From an uncultured Ignavibacteria bacterium (GTDB lineage Bacteria > Bacteroidota > Ignavibacteria > Kapaibacteriales > UBA2268), in NCBI GenBank assembly GCA_903862655.1, contig CAIOZA010000142.1, positions 1 to 64,000 on the forward strand: DNA of 64,000 nucleotides. The letters run 5' to 3'. Each line of letters opens with the position of its first letter. Position 1 is the stretch's first letter. The translations under genes and the position numbers were made by a program. Positions 45,906 to 54,202 of this stretch are shown one piece after another. The notes beneath the pieces are model-generated. The model was not told where the DNA came from and did no database searches. It saw nothing but the letters and a program-made list of their open reading frames with translations.

Positions 45906-47411
45906 ATGAAATTATTATTCTTATTTTTAATGGTGGCAACTATGAAACTATTTTCACAAGATGCTTTACCCGATGACAAGATAACATATAGACCTCCTAC
46001 CGTTGCCGGATCTTTTTACCCAGCTGATCCAGCATCTCTAAGATCAATGGTTGATAATTTCATGACTGAGCTAAAAGGACAGGATGTGCCATCCAGGGAG
46101 ATTATTGGCATGATAGCTCCTCACGCCGGATACGTTTACAGCGGAGAGGTGGCAGCTAAAGCTTATTGTAAATTAATTGGTCATAAGTATGATGTTGTTA
46201 TTATCATAGCTCCCAGCCATCAGATCGGTTTTAAAGGTGCTTCAGTATTCAGTGGTGATGCTTATGTTACTCCTCTCGGTGTTGTTAATGTTGATAAGGA
46301 ACTTGCTTCCGATATTGCATCTGTCAATCCATTAGTTAAACTTTCCATGGATGGTCACAGATGGAAAGGGGATACACCCGAACATTCAATCGAAGTGCAA
46401 CTCCCATTTCTACAGATCTCAATTCCTGGTACTCCAATTGTTCCGATTATCATGGGAACTCAGGATGCCTCGACTCAGGATGCACTCATGCGAGCTATTG
46501 TGTATTCAATAAAAAATTCTGGTAAAAAAGTTCTACTGCTCGCAAGTTCCGATTTATCTCATTATCATGATGATGATAGTGCTGTTGCTATCGATAGTGC
46601 CGGTTTGAATACTCTATACCGTTATGATTATTTTTCTTATCAGATTCAAAACCTCTCAGGGAAATATGAGGCATGCGGCGGAGGACCAATCGTTGTTGTT
46701 ATGACTGCTGCTGAGCAACTGGGGGCAACTTCTGTTGTTCCGGTTAATTATTCTCATTCCGGCAAAACTGAAGCAGGAAAGAATCAATCTAAAGTTGTTG
46801 GATATTTCTCAGCTCTAATGATTAAAGCCACAGAAGAAGAGGTAGATGAGACTCCATTCTTAGATGATTCTGATAAAGAAATCATTATTACCATTGCTAG
46901 AAAAACTGTTGAAAATATTGCCAATAAAAAGGAGAATCTTATTAGCAAAATTGAATCGTTACCTCTCAGTCTTTCAGTCCAAAAGGCAGCATTTGTTACC
47001 ATTGAGAAGCATGGTGCTCTTAGATCATGTATGGGGCATACCTATCCGACAGAATCACTGTTCAATGAAGTTAAATATGCAGCTAAATTGGCAGCAACAA
47101 GTGACTACCGTTTCGGTCAGATTCGTGCATCCGAACTGGATAGTCTTGAATATGAGGTTACCATTCTCTCACGTATGAAGCGCGTTCTGGATATTCGCAA
47201 AATAGAAGTCGGCAAAGATGGACTTCTGATTCGAATGGGGAACTATCAGGGACTATTCTTGCCTCAGGTCGCATCAGAAAGAAGCTGGGACATCGCAACC
47301 TATCTCGAAAATCTTTGCTACAAGGCAGGCTTGCCTAAAGACGCTTACTTTCAACCGGAAGCCCAGCTGTTTTCATTTAGGGCATTGGTAATAAAAGAGG
47401 AAAAGAAATAG
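45906..47411 (+). CDS. Exported Memo-AMMECR1 fusion (AmmeMemoRadiSam B+A)
   Basis: 501 residues. A signal peptide-like start (LLFLFLMVATMKLFS) precedes a Memo-family domain (about 30-305) with the proposed metal ligands H73 (APHAGYVYSG), H105 (APSHQ) and C256 (EACGGGP), and the WKGDTPEHSIEVQLPF block. An AMMECR1 domain (about 320-495) follows: AAFVTIEKHGALRSCMGH and SELDSLEYEVTILSRM. Both modules are normally cytosolic or encoded with a radical-SAM enzyme; none is near. Domain identity is certain; the export signal is an inference. Confidence 0.9.
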   Translation: MKLLFLFLMVATMKLFSQDALPDDKITYRPPTVAGSFYPADPASLRSMVDNFMTELKGQDVPSREIIGMIAPHAGYVYSGEVAAKAYCKLIGHKYDVVIIIAPSHQIGFKGASVFSGDAYVTPLGVVNVDKELASDIASVNPLVKLSMDGHRWKGDTPEHSIEVQLPFLQISIPGTPIVPIIMGTQDASTQDALMRAIVYSIKNSGKKVLLLASSDLSHYHDDDSAVAIDSAGLNTLYRYDYFSYQIQNLSGKYEACGGGPIVVVMTAAEQLGATSVVPVNYSHSGKTEAGKNQSKVVGYFSALMIKATEEEVDETPFLDDSDKEIIITIARKTVENIANKKENLISKIESLPLSLSVQKAAFVTIEKHGALRSCMGHTYPTESLFNEVKYAAKLAATSDYRFGQIRASELDSLEYEVTILSRMKRVLDIRKIEVGKDGLLIRMGNYQGLFLPQVASERSWDIATYLENLCYKAGLPKDAYFQPEAQLFSFRALVIKEEKK

Positions 47412-47488
47412 AAAATCCGAATATCTATAATTTAAATACCGTGTCTTTGATACATTCACTACATTTCGCAAATTGTATTAGTATTTCT

Positions 47489-47506
47489 CCCTTCCTCGAG
47501 GAAGGG
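47489..47506. repeat. 18-bp perfect palindrome
   Basis: CCCTTCCTCGAGGAAGGG, a self-complementary stem with no long loop, followed by a GGTCGGGTAGGTG tail. Confidence 0.6.
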
Positions 47507-47594
47507 TCGGGTAGGTGTTGTATTAATATTAGTAAATTGGGATTAAAAAAGGAAAATATAAATACCCGATGCAAAACGATGCAATTTGTATTCA

Positions 47595-47607
47595 GCTACG
47601 TAGTAGC
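47595..47607. repeat. Short palindrome GCTAC-GTA-GTAGC
   Basis: Five-base arms around GTA, followed by GAAATCTTAATAG. Same frame as the next element. Confidence 0.5.
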
Positions 47608-47646
47608 GAAATCTTAATAGAAAATAAATCAACAAAACATATCAAA

Positions 47647-47659
47647 GCTCCGTAGGAGC
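47647..47659. repeat. Short palindrome GCTCC-GTA-GGAGC
   Basis: Five-base arms around GTA, followed by GACAT. This resembles a palindrome word (CTCCGTAGGAGCGACAT) that I recall as repeated in unrelated genomes; I cannot count its copies here. Confidence 0.5.
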
Positions 47660-47817
47660 GACATAAAAATATAAAAACTCGTTGCAAATAATGCAAAAAG
47701 TGCAAACCCAAAATTGATATTATAGATAAATCAGGTGGTTAGAGGAATTTTAAATAAATCAACATTCATTAAAATAGCGAAAAAGATGCAACTTTTGCTG
47801 CAAAACAAAAAAAAATC

Positions 47818-50256
47818 TTAAATATGCAAACTTAATTGAAAAACCACATTCCGTCTTTCTCCCCAGCTGGCTGAACTGAAGTATGCACCTTTAAGTATGT
47901 AGTTATTATCCAGCAGATTATTGATATAGATAGAGGGCTCTACAAAAGCTTCATTCTGCAGATGGAATTTATAACCTATTGATACATTGACCAGATGGTA
48001 TGGACTAACGTGAGCTTGAGTATTAAAGTCAAATAACCCTGTTCCATATTCACTGATATTCTCGTTCCCATTAGTTAATCCAGAACCAAACACATAGGAA
48101 GCGTTTAAATACCAGTTTTTGGGCTGGTAGTTGATTTCTGCAGAAATAGATAACCTTTGGTCGTGGTCAAGATCGGTCGCCTTCCCAGCGTCTGTTATGG
48201 GCATAAAACCACCGGTTATAGCTCCGCTTCCATAGGCATGAATAATCGATGTATTTAGAAAAGCTGTTAACGGAATGGTTGGATGAGAGTAGGATAAACC
48301 TAGTTCGATACCGGTAGTCTGAATTCGTGATATGTTTACCTGGGTTTTTATTGAACTTGATCCAATAACCTGATCATCAACTCCAGGTGTCGCATTCTTT
48401 AAAAAAAATGCGGTTTTGAGTATAATACCGTTACTAAATGTATGAAGGAATGTTCCTTCGTAAAAATCATCGTTTTCAGGTAGTGTTGGAACAGCATTAG
48501 AAGTACCAGTGATCAGTCTTAAACCCTCAGTGCTGGTCGGCATGAAGAGCTTACCATAATAAATGTAGATTGTGTTTTGAATATCCAAGAAGAAATTCAT
48601 TTTTATTCTTGGACTGAATTGATTCAGTAAATTGACATTTGGTGCGATATGCTGATCATATCTGCATCCCAGATCAACTCTATACCAATCAAATGGTTGA
48701 TATTCACACTGAGAAAATAAACCAAAATCTGATCCTGAATATTGAGATTGAATCTCCGGACCGGACTTGAGTAATGAATCTCTTGTTATAAATAGCTCAT
48801 TACCTGATGTTGAGTTATAGGTTAATCCTGTAACAATTTTTAATTCCTTCGATAACCTATCCTCGAATTTACTTCTGATCCCAAATGTATTAAAATCTCT
48901 TTTTTCTGAAAGTGCATATCTGTTGGTATCATCCGGTATCTGGAAAGAAGTCGGGCTGGAATTACCCACATTGTATTTCAGTCCCCCCTGACGGGTGTAA
49001 AATCCAATAAATAAATTCTTTTCTCTGTTTTGATCGGAAGTTATGGTATGAAAGTATGAAATTGTCTGAAAAGCATTGTAACTTGATTGGTTATCTGCAG
49101 CAAATCCCTGAGTTCTAAAATCAAATGGAACCTGATTTTGAGTAGTTCCATAATTTAAATTCACAGTAACATAGTCATTATTTGATATTGGGTAGTCAAG
49201 TTTACTATATAGAAAATAATCAGTTCCATGGTCATTGAACAGAACTGGAGTCGGTTGATCGACTCTTCTGTCTGTCTCTTGTCTGGCAAAAGAAACGAAA
49301 TATCCTAACAAACCAACGTGATTGCTTAATGATAGTGATTGACCATTGGAATTAATTGCCCTAAACGGTCCAACTCTTCCACCGAGAGTATCACCTCTGA
49401 TCTCAGATGAAGATCCAAAAGGTAGATCAATACCTGGTTTAAAAGGAGAAGTGCCATTCATAACCAGATAACTGCCCAAATAACTTTTAAAATCCAAATG
49501 GAAATGTCCGGTAGGAACGATAGTCTGAATATCCATTATTGCTGCGGTTTGTCCTCCATATTCTGCTGGGAATCCTCCAGTCAGTATAGTCATTTTTTCT
49601 ATAGCTTTCATGTCAACTATTTCGTTCAATCCACCAAAAATTCCCAAAGGAATCTGAACATCATCAATATAATATGAATATTCACCGTGCTGTCCTCGTA
49701 TATGAATTTCACCAGTCGGTGCTTTGACGGCTCCTATAACATTCTGTTGAATCAAATCAGATATTCTGAGAGTAGGGGAGGAGTGAAAGGTCTCTGTATT
49801 AAAAAGCAGATTGCCAGTACTAACCTGAATTTTCTGCATTTCTAATAATTTGTAGGCTGAAACTGTTACTGACTCTGATGTGACAATATGATTAGGTTTT
49901 AGGAAAATTTTAATATGATTGAAGTTGGAATCAATATTTATAGAATCATTAAATTCTGAATACTCTTTTATTGAAACGGACAGATTATACTTACCCGGAT
50001 TTAGATTAGAAATTCGCACTTGACCTGAAGAATTTGTAAATAAAAAAGCACCGGTTATATTGTTCAGCTTAAGAGCAACTGTAGCTGAAATGATAGGAGA
50101 AGAATCAACAGAATCATAGACAATGACAGTGAAATCGATCATCTTGTTCGCTGCCTCACTGATGTTATCACTAAATAAATTTTCAGTTGAAAAAAATAAT
50201 AAAATGATTATAAGAAATATGAATAGTTTAATTTGAATTTTAGACTCTTGATTCAT
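47818..50256 (-). CDS. TonB-dependent receptor with carboxypeptidase-regulatory-like N-terminus
   Basis: 812 residues. Signal peptide (1-30), then a CarboxypepD_reg-like beta-sandwich (about 40-120: TVIVYDSVDSSPIISATVALKLN...PGKYNLSVSIKEY), a plug domain (about 150-240: IQQNVIGAVKAPTGEIHIRG, LTGGFPAEYGGQTAAIMDI), and a C-terminal beta-barrel (about 280-812) ending RRNVVFQLSLHI. Such receptors move large substrates across the outer membrane with TonB/ExbBD energy. No SusD-like partner or TonB box partner is adjacent, so the substrate is open. It is read toward the palindrome-rich spacer. Confidence 0.9.
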   Translation of the reverse strand: MNQESKIQIKLFIFLIIILLFFSTENLFSDNISEAANKMIDFTVIVYDSVDSSPIISATVALKLNNITGAFLFTNSSGQVRISNLNPGKYNLSVSIKEYSEFNDSINIDSNFNHIKIFLKPNHIVTSESVTVSAYKLLEMQKIQVSTGNLLFNTETFHSSPTLRISDLIQQNVIGAVKAPTGEIHIRGQHGEYSYYIDDVQIPLGIFGGLNEIVDMKAIEKMTILTGGFPAEYGGQTAAIMDIQTIVPTGHFHLDFKSYLGSYLVMNGTSPFKPGIDLPFGSSSEIRGDTLGGRVGPFRAINSNGQSLSLSNHVGLLGYFVSFARQETDRRVDQPTPVLFNDHGTDYFLYSKLDYPISNNDYVTVNLNYGTTQNQVPFDFRTQGFAADNQSSYNAFQTISYFHTITSDQNREKNLFIGFYTRQGGLKYNVGNSSPTSFQIPDDTNRYALSEKRDFNTFGIRSKFEDRLSKELKIVTGLTYNSTSGNELFITRDSLLKSGPEIQSQYSGSDFGLFSQCEYQPFDWYRVDLGCRYDQHIAPNVNLLNQFSPRIKMNFFLDIQNTIYIYYGKLFMPTSTEGLRLITGTSNAVPTLPENDDFYEGTFLHTFSNGIILKTAFFLKNATPGVDDQVIGSSSIKTQVNISRIQTTGIELGLSYSHPTIPLTAFLNTSIIHAYGSGAITGGFMPITDAGKATDLDHDQRLSISAEINYQPKNWYLNASYVFGSGLTNGNENISEYGTGLFDFNTQAHVSPYHLVNVSIGYKFHLQNEAFVEPSIYINNLLDNNYILKGAYFSSASWGERRNVVFQLSLHI

Positions 50257-50348
50257 TTATTTTATTGATGATAAAGTACTATGATAACTTATTTGTCGGT
50301 ATGAGACTAGAAAAAATGATAAATATTTTGAAAAAAGTCAAATTCTTA

Positions 50349-50388
50349 ATAAAAAAACAGCCTGGATCAAGGTTGGTTCAGACTGTTT
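50349..50388 (-). terminator. Terminator of the WD40 T9SS gene
   Basis: An imperfect 14-bp stem AAACAGCCTGGATC (50355-50368) / GGTTCAGACTGTTT (50375-50388), two G-U pairs and one mismatch, with a T-run on the minus strand. It is 23 bases after the stop at 50411. Confidence 0.6.
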
Positions 50389-50410
50389 AAAAAGGTATTG
50401 TGGGCTTATT

Positions 50411-52636
50411 TTAGTATTTCACAAACTTCTGGGTTTGATGCAATTTTCCCTGAGAAATTTGCAGAAAATATACTCCAGCTGATAAACCTGAAATATCATA
50501 AGTGAAATTATTATGGATCTGCTCATTTGCCTTGAGAGTGAATGATTCAATGAGTCTTAAGTTATTACTATAAATATTACAATCAACTTCATCCGAAAAC
50601 ATAGAAGAAATATTTATTGTGATCTGTGTGTTAGCAGGATTAGGCAATATAGATACAAGATTAGTTGCTAAAGAATTATCTTTAACATCTGTACCAAGAT
50701 CAGGCATAAGCCATTTAATAACGTCACCATTTGCAGATGAACCAGAAACAAAAAACTCAGCATTGTTATGTACTGCCATGCATGACATAGTGCTTGTATT
50801 TTCAGGGTCGTTTTTCAAATCTTCATAAATGAACACATCCTTTACGGTAGCAATATTCCAGATTTTTGCGAAATATCCGAAAGTACCCAACATATATTTG
50901 TTACCATTAATAAATGAGATTTTGATATCATCAGCCTGTTCTGATTCACTACCATCACTAAATTTTGTTAAACCTGGTAGTACTTTGATGAATTTCCAAT
51001 CGGGAACACTATAGAGTCTGACATTATTATCTCCGCAAGCAACAGCCAAAATATCATTATTTTTGGAAAATGAAATATCTGTCACACCATTTGTCCAATC
51101 AGGGTTGAAAATATCGCCGTTAGCTTCTTTTTGCCAATTTTTGATGTTATAAATATTGATTTTGTCAATGTAGCGGTTTGATACAGCCATGAATTTGTCA
51201 TCAGTTGAAAATCGAATTGCATTTATTTCTTGTCCCATATCGATTTTTCTGACTACTTTCCAATCATTTGTACTCAGTATTACTGAAGAATCCTGGCCAC
51301 TGCCTAGAACAAGCAAATTCCCATCAGGTGAAAAAACAACAAGTGAATTAGAAGAAGCAAAACCAGATTTGGTAAAGACAATAGTGTTAGTAACTAAATC
51401 CCAAATGTTCAGCTTTGCTTCTGGAAACCCAGAAACAGAAGCAAGAAATTTACTGTCAGGTGAAACATCAAGGCTTTTGATTGGATTCAAATGGCCTACT
51501 AAAGTATTTAATAGTTTTCCGGAATCGATGTTCCAAAGCTTTATAATCCCATCTTCGCCACCGGTTGCAATGAATTTATTATTTGGACTAATCTTGACAT
51601 CATTAATTGGACTGGTGGACATATCGCCGATATAGTCTTTGTAAACTAGATTTGGGATTGGGTTATCCAAATCGAGTTCGTAAACCTTATCGAATTTCTG
51701 TCCTAAAACTTTGTTATCACCAAATGGGCTGAAAAATGGATATTGTCCAAGGAAATTAACTTTTTTATCAATAGTTTTAGTAGCAAGATCCAAAGATTTC
51801 ACATAAAAATTCTCATAGAAAATGAAGAATTTCTTTCCATCTTTTGATTGGAACATCTTATTAGGTCTAAACTCTGTGGTTTTAACGGAGAATGTCTTTG
51901 AATAATCAGTAGTACTCAAGATACAAATTTCGTTTTCAGTTTCGATTGTAGGATCTATGTCACCAGTTGTGACAACAATGGAGTTACCATCAGAAGTATA
52001 GTCGCAATTAATTAAGCCATTTGTAAAATTTGTCAGATAAATTTTTGAAGTATCTTGGAAATTGCAGACATACATGGTGCTTTGAGTAGACACAATGAAG
52101 TTTTTATTGTCAGGGGAAACGGAAAAATCATAATTAAAATAAGTATCTAATGCTGATTCTATAATAACTGAATCTTTCTTAAAGGAATACAGGTCAAAAT
52201 AATTGAGACTAAAGAATTGTGGTTGAATTTCAGCAACAAATAGTTTTGAACCATCCAGAGAAAACTTGATGTTTGTAGGATATATACCTAGGATATCTGT
52301 AAATATCTTTTTATTTTCGGAAATATTCCACACATCTAATTGCTTTGCATTTGAGGAGAATACAGCTAGTAGTTTAGAATCAGGAGAAAAAGCAATTGGG
52401 TAAATATTTTCAGCAGGCTGTTCAAATATTATTTTTTTGCTAATTAAATCAAGCACTTTGATTTTTTGGGGTTGCTGGGTAAAGAATCCTCCCAGATATT
52501 TGAATTCTGATGAAATGCTAGCGGCAGAAATATTTGCTCTAACACCTTTATTATTCCAAATTATATCAAAAGGATATAATTGTGATGTAAATGCATATAT
52601 ACAAATGATCAAAGTCAAATTAAGTTTAGATTTCAT
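50411..52636 (-). CDS. T9SS-secreted WD40-repeat protein
   Basis: 741 residues. A signal peptide (1-20) is followed by two WD40-type blade sets (about 25-340 and 340-640) with repeated motifs such as ISPNNKFIATGGEDGIIKLW, DVSPDSKFLASVSG and VFSPDGNLLVLGSG. The last ~85 residues are a T9SS type-A sorting domain (LPNPANTQITINISSM, then GVYFLQISQGKLHQTQKF). It is therefore likely a cell-surface beta-propeller. It has the same type of WD40 blade and tail as the 13364 gene, which adds VWA and lectin-like parts. Its target is not known. Confidence 0.88.
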   Translation of the reverse strand: MKSKLNLTLIICIYAFTSQLYPFDIIWNNKGVRANISAASISSEFKYLGGFFTQQPQKIKVLDLISKKIIFEQPAENIYPIAFSPDSKLLAVFSSNAKQLDVWNISENKKIFTDILGIYPTNIKFSLDGSKLFVAEIQPQFFSLNYFDLYSFKKDSVIIESALDTYFNYDFSVSPDNKNFIVSTQSTMYVCNFQDTSKIYLTNFTNGLINCDYTSDGNSIVVTTGDIDPTIETENEICILSTTDYSKTFSVKTTEFRPNKMFQSKDGKKFFIFYENFYVKSLDLATKTIDKKVNFLGQYPFFSPFGDNKVLGQKFDKVYELDLDNPIPNLVYKDYIGDMSTSPINDVKISPNNKFIATGGEDGIIKLWNIDSGKLLNTLVGHLNPIKSLDVSPDSKFLASVSGFPEAKLNIWDLVTNTIVFTKSGFASSNSLVVFSPDGNLLVLGSGQDSSVILSTNDWKVVRKIDMGQEINAIRFSTDDKFMAVSNRYIDKINIYNIKNWQKEANGDIFNPDWTNGVTDISFSKNNDILAVACGDNNVRLYSVPDWKFIKVLPGLTKFSDGSESEQADDIKISFINGNKYMLGTFGYFAKIWNIATVKDVFIYEDLKNDPENTSTMSCMAVHNNAEFFVSGSSANGDVIKWLMPDLGTDVKDNSLATNLVSILPNPANTQITINISSMFSDEVDCNIYSNNLRLIESFTLKANEQIHNNFTYDISGLSAGVYFLQISQGKLHQTQKFVKY

Positions 52637-52745
52637 ATTGTACTCGAAAATTGGTTAGTAAACATTTGCAATTTAATTGATTTTTAGAAAAATAATAAAT
52701 TAATCTAGTATTAATCTGAATGAAAGCCTAGTTTTTATAACAAAA

Positions 52746-54128
52746 TCAACTAGATGACTGTTGTTTTCTTATTTCATTGAGTAAATATTTCTCATTTTTA
52801 TTTATTACTTCAAAGAATATTCTAAGTGTTTCATCGATAAGGATTTTCTGTTCAAGGATTTTGGTGTGATAAGTTCCTTGAATGTCCTGTAACTCAGAAT
52901 ACATAGCCTTCAGCTCATCTAGAGTATTAATCCTATTAATTTTTAACTGAATATCAAGAACTTTCTGAAAATCTGTTTTTATACCCTTTCTCTTTCTTCT
53001 CTTCCGCCATAACATTAATCCTATGATAACAGTATATAAACCTCCTGCACCAGTACCTATTTTAGCTAACAACTCAGCATACTTTTCGTAGAACTTTGGG
53101 GCATTTTTGTCTAAATATCTCTTTGTACCTTCATGTAAAGGGAAGGCAAAATTGATATTATTAAAACTTTTCCCATAGGTTTCCAGGTCAATTAGGTCAG
53201 TTTCTTCAACAGCTGTTTTTACAAATTCGTATATAAACTCATCATCAACCTCCTCTCTGCAAGCGAGAATAAAATCCTGTCGTATTGTTAAAACAGGACT
53301 CTCAGGAAATTCACCATAAGTTCCCTTGGGTAAAAGATACGGAGTAAAAAACTTGTTGCGTAAACAAAAGCCTTCAACTGATGATCCATTCTTGTACATT
53401 CTGTAGTCATCAAGACTGAATAATTTGAATTCTTTCCTTGAATTAAAGAATTTGTTAAGTCGATTATTTGATGAGAAACTTACGGGGATGATTCCAATCT
53501 CGACATCATAAGGCAATGCTTGATCTTTTTTGTATGCACCGTAAAAATCAAGTTTCATGATGCTGTCACGAGCTGTTTGGTCGAGTTTTAAAAAGTCAGG
53601 ATCCTCACGGTTGAATTTACTCATCAAGAAGTTGACATTTTTTAAATTAACCCCCAGATCTATAAGAATATTTTGAATGAAATCTTTCTCATTGCTTAAA
53701 ATTAACACCTTTGAATTGACAAATAAATCTTCGATAGAAACAGGATTTAATTTTTCTTTGTTATAAGCAATGTATAATATTCGAGAACTTAATGGAAATA
53801 CAACTCTGATCTGGTTATGATTATTATTGATTGTGTCTTTATTTATATAATTATTATTTGTTATAACTGCCATGTCATACTTCGAACTATCCATAAGATG
53901 TCTGACATTATTTGTAAACTGAAAAGTCGTGTTAGTATCGAGCTTAGCTTTGAATTTTTTGCCAACTCTTTCATAATTTTTTTTGATGATTTTATCTAAC
54001 TTAGAATATTCAGATATTCTTTTCGATGAGGATACAGCAATATCATAATTGTTTTTATTACTACATGAGAGTAATGAAATCAATACCAGTAATGACACAA
54101 TCAGTTTTAGCTTTTTCATAATCGTCAT
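52746..54128 (-). CDS. TAXI-type binding protein tethered by a C-terminal membrane helix
   Basis: 460 residues (ATG at 54128; an internal ATG at 54119 is also possible, neither has a strong ribosome site). A lipobox LLSC ends the leader at residues 19-22. The body (about 30-345) matches the TAXI family of TRAP solute receptors (IRVVFPLSSRILYIAYN, DFILACREEVDDEFIYEF, INFAFPLHEGTKRYLDKNAP). A hydrophobic segment at about 357-374 is followed by the basic cluster RKRRKRK and an 80-residue likely cytoplasmic tail. There are no TRAP permease genes (DctQ/DctM types) nearby. Lipobox and C-terminal helix would tether it at both ends. Confidence 0.75.
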   Translation of the reverse strand: MTIMKKLKLIVSLLVLISLLSCSNKNNYDIAVSSSKRISEYSKLDKIIKKNYERVGKKFKAKLDTNTTFQFTNNVRHLMDSSKYDMAVITNNNYINKDTINNNHNQIRVVFPLSSRILYIAYNKEKLNPVSIEDLFVNSKVLILSNEKDFIQNILIDLGVNLKNVNFLMSKFNREDPDFLKLDQTARDSIMKLDFYGAYKKDQALPYDVEIGIIPVSFSSNNRLNKFFNSRKEFKLFSLDDYRMYKNGSSVEGFCLRNKFFTPYLLPKGTYGEFPESPVLTIRQDFILACREEVDDEFIYEFVKTAVEETDLIDLETYGKSFNNINFAFPLHEGTKRYLDKNAPKFYEKYAELLAKIGTGAGGLYTVIIGLMLWRKRRKRKGIKTDFQKVLDIQLKINRINTLDELKAMYSELQDIQGTYHTKILEQKILIDETLRIFFEVINKNEKYLLNEIRKQQSSS

Positions 54129-54202
54129 GGATCAATTTATGATTAAAGAATATTTTATTATCATTGATTTAGATTGTCCGATTTAATTGTTTTATAATCT
54201 AC

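Larger units (their letters stand above)
47412..47817. other. Palindrome-rich intergenic region
   Basis: 406 bases between the Memo fusion and the TonB receptor. It holds three short palindromes (separate entries) and repeated GATGCAA / TGCAAA words. No reading frame with a plausible start is seen. The two bacterial sequences of the form GCTNC-GTA-GNAGC look like related copies of an interspersed palindromic unit. Confidence 0.5.
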
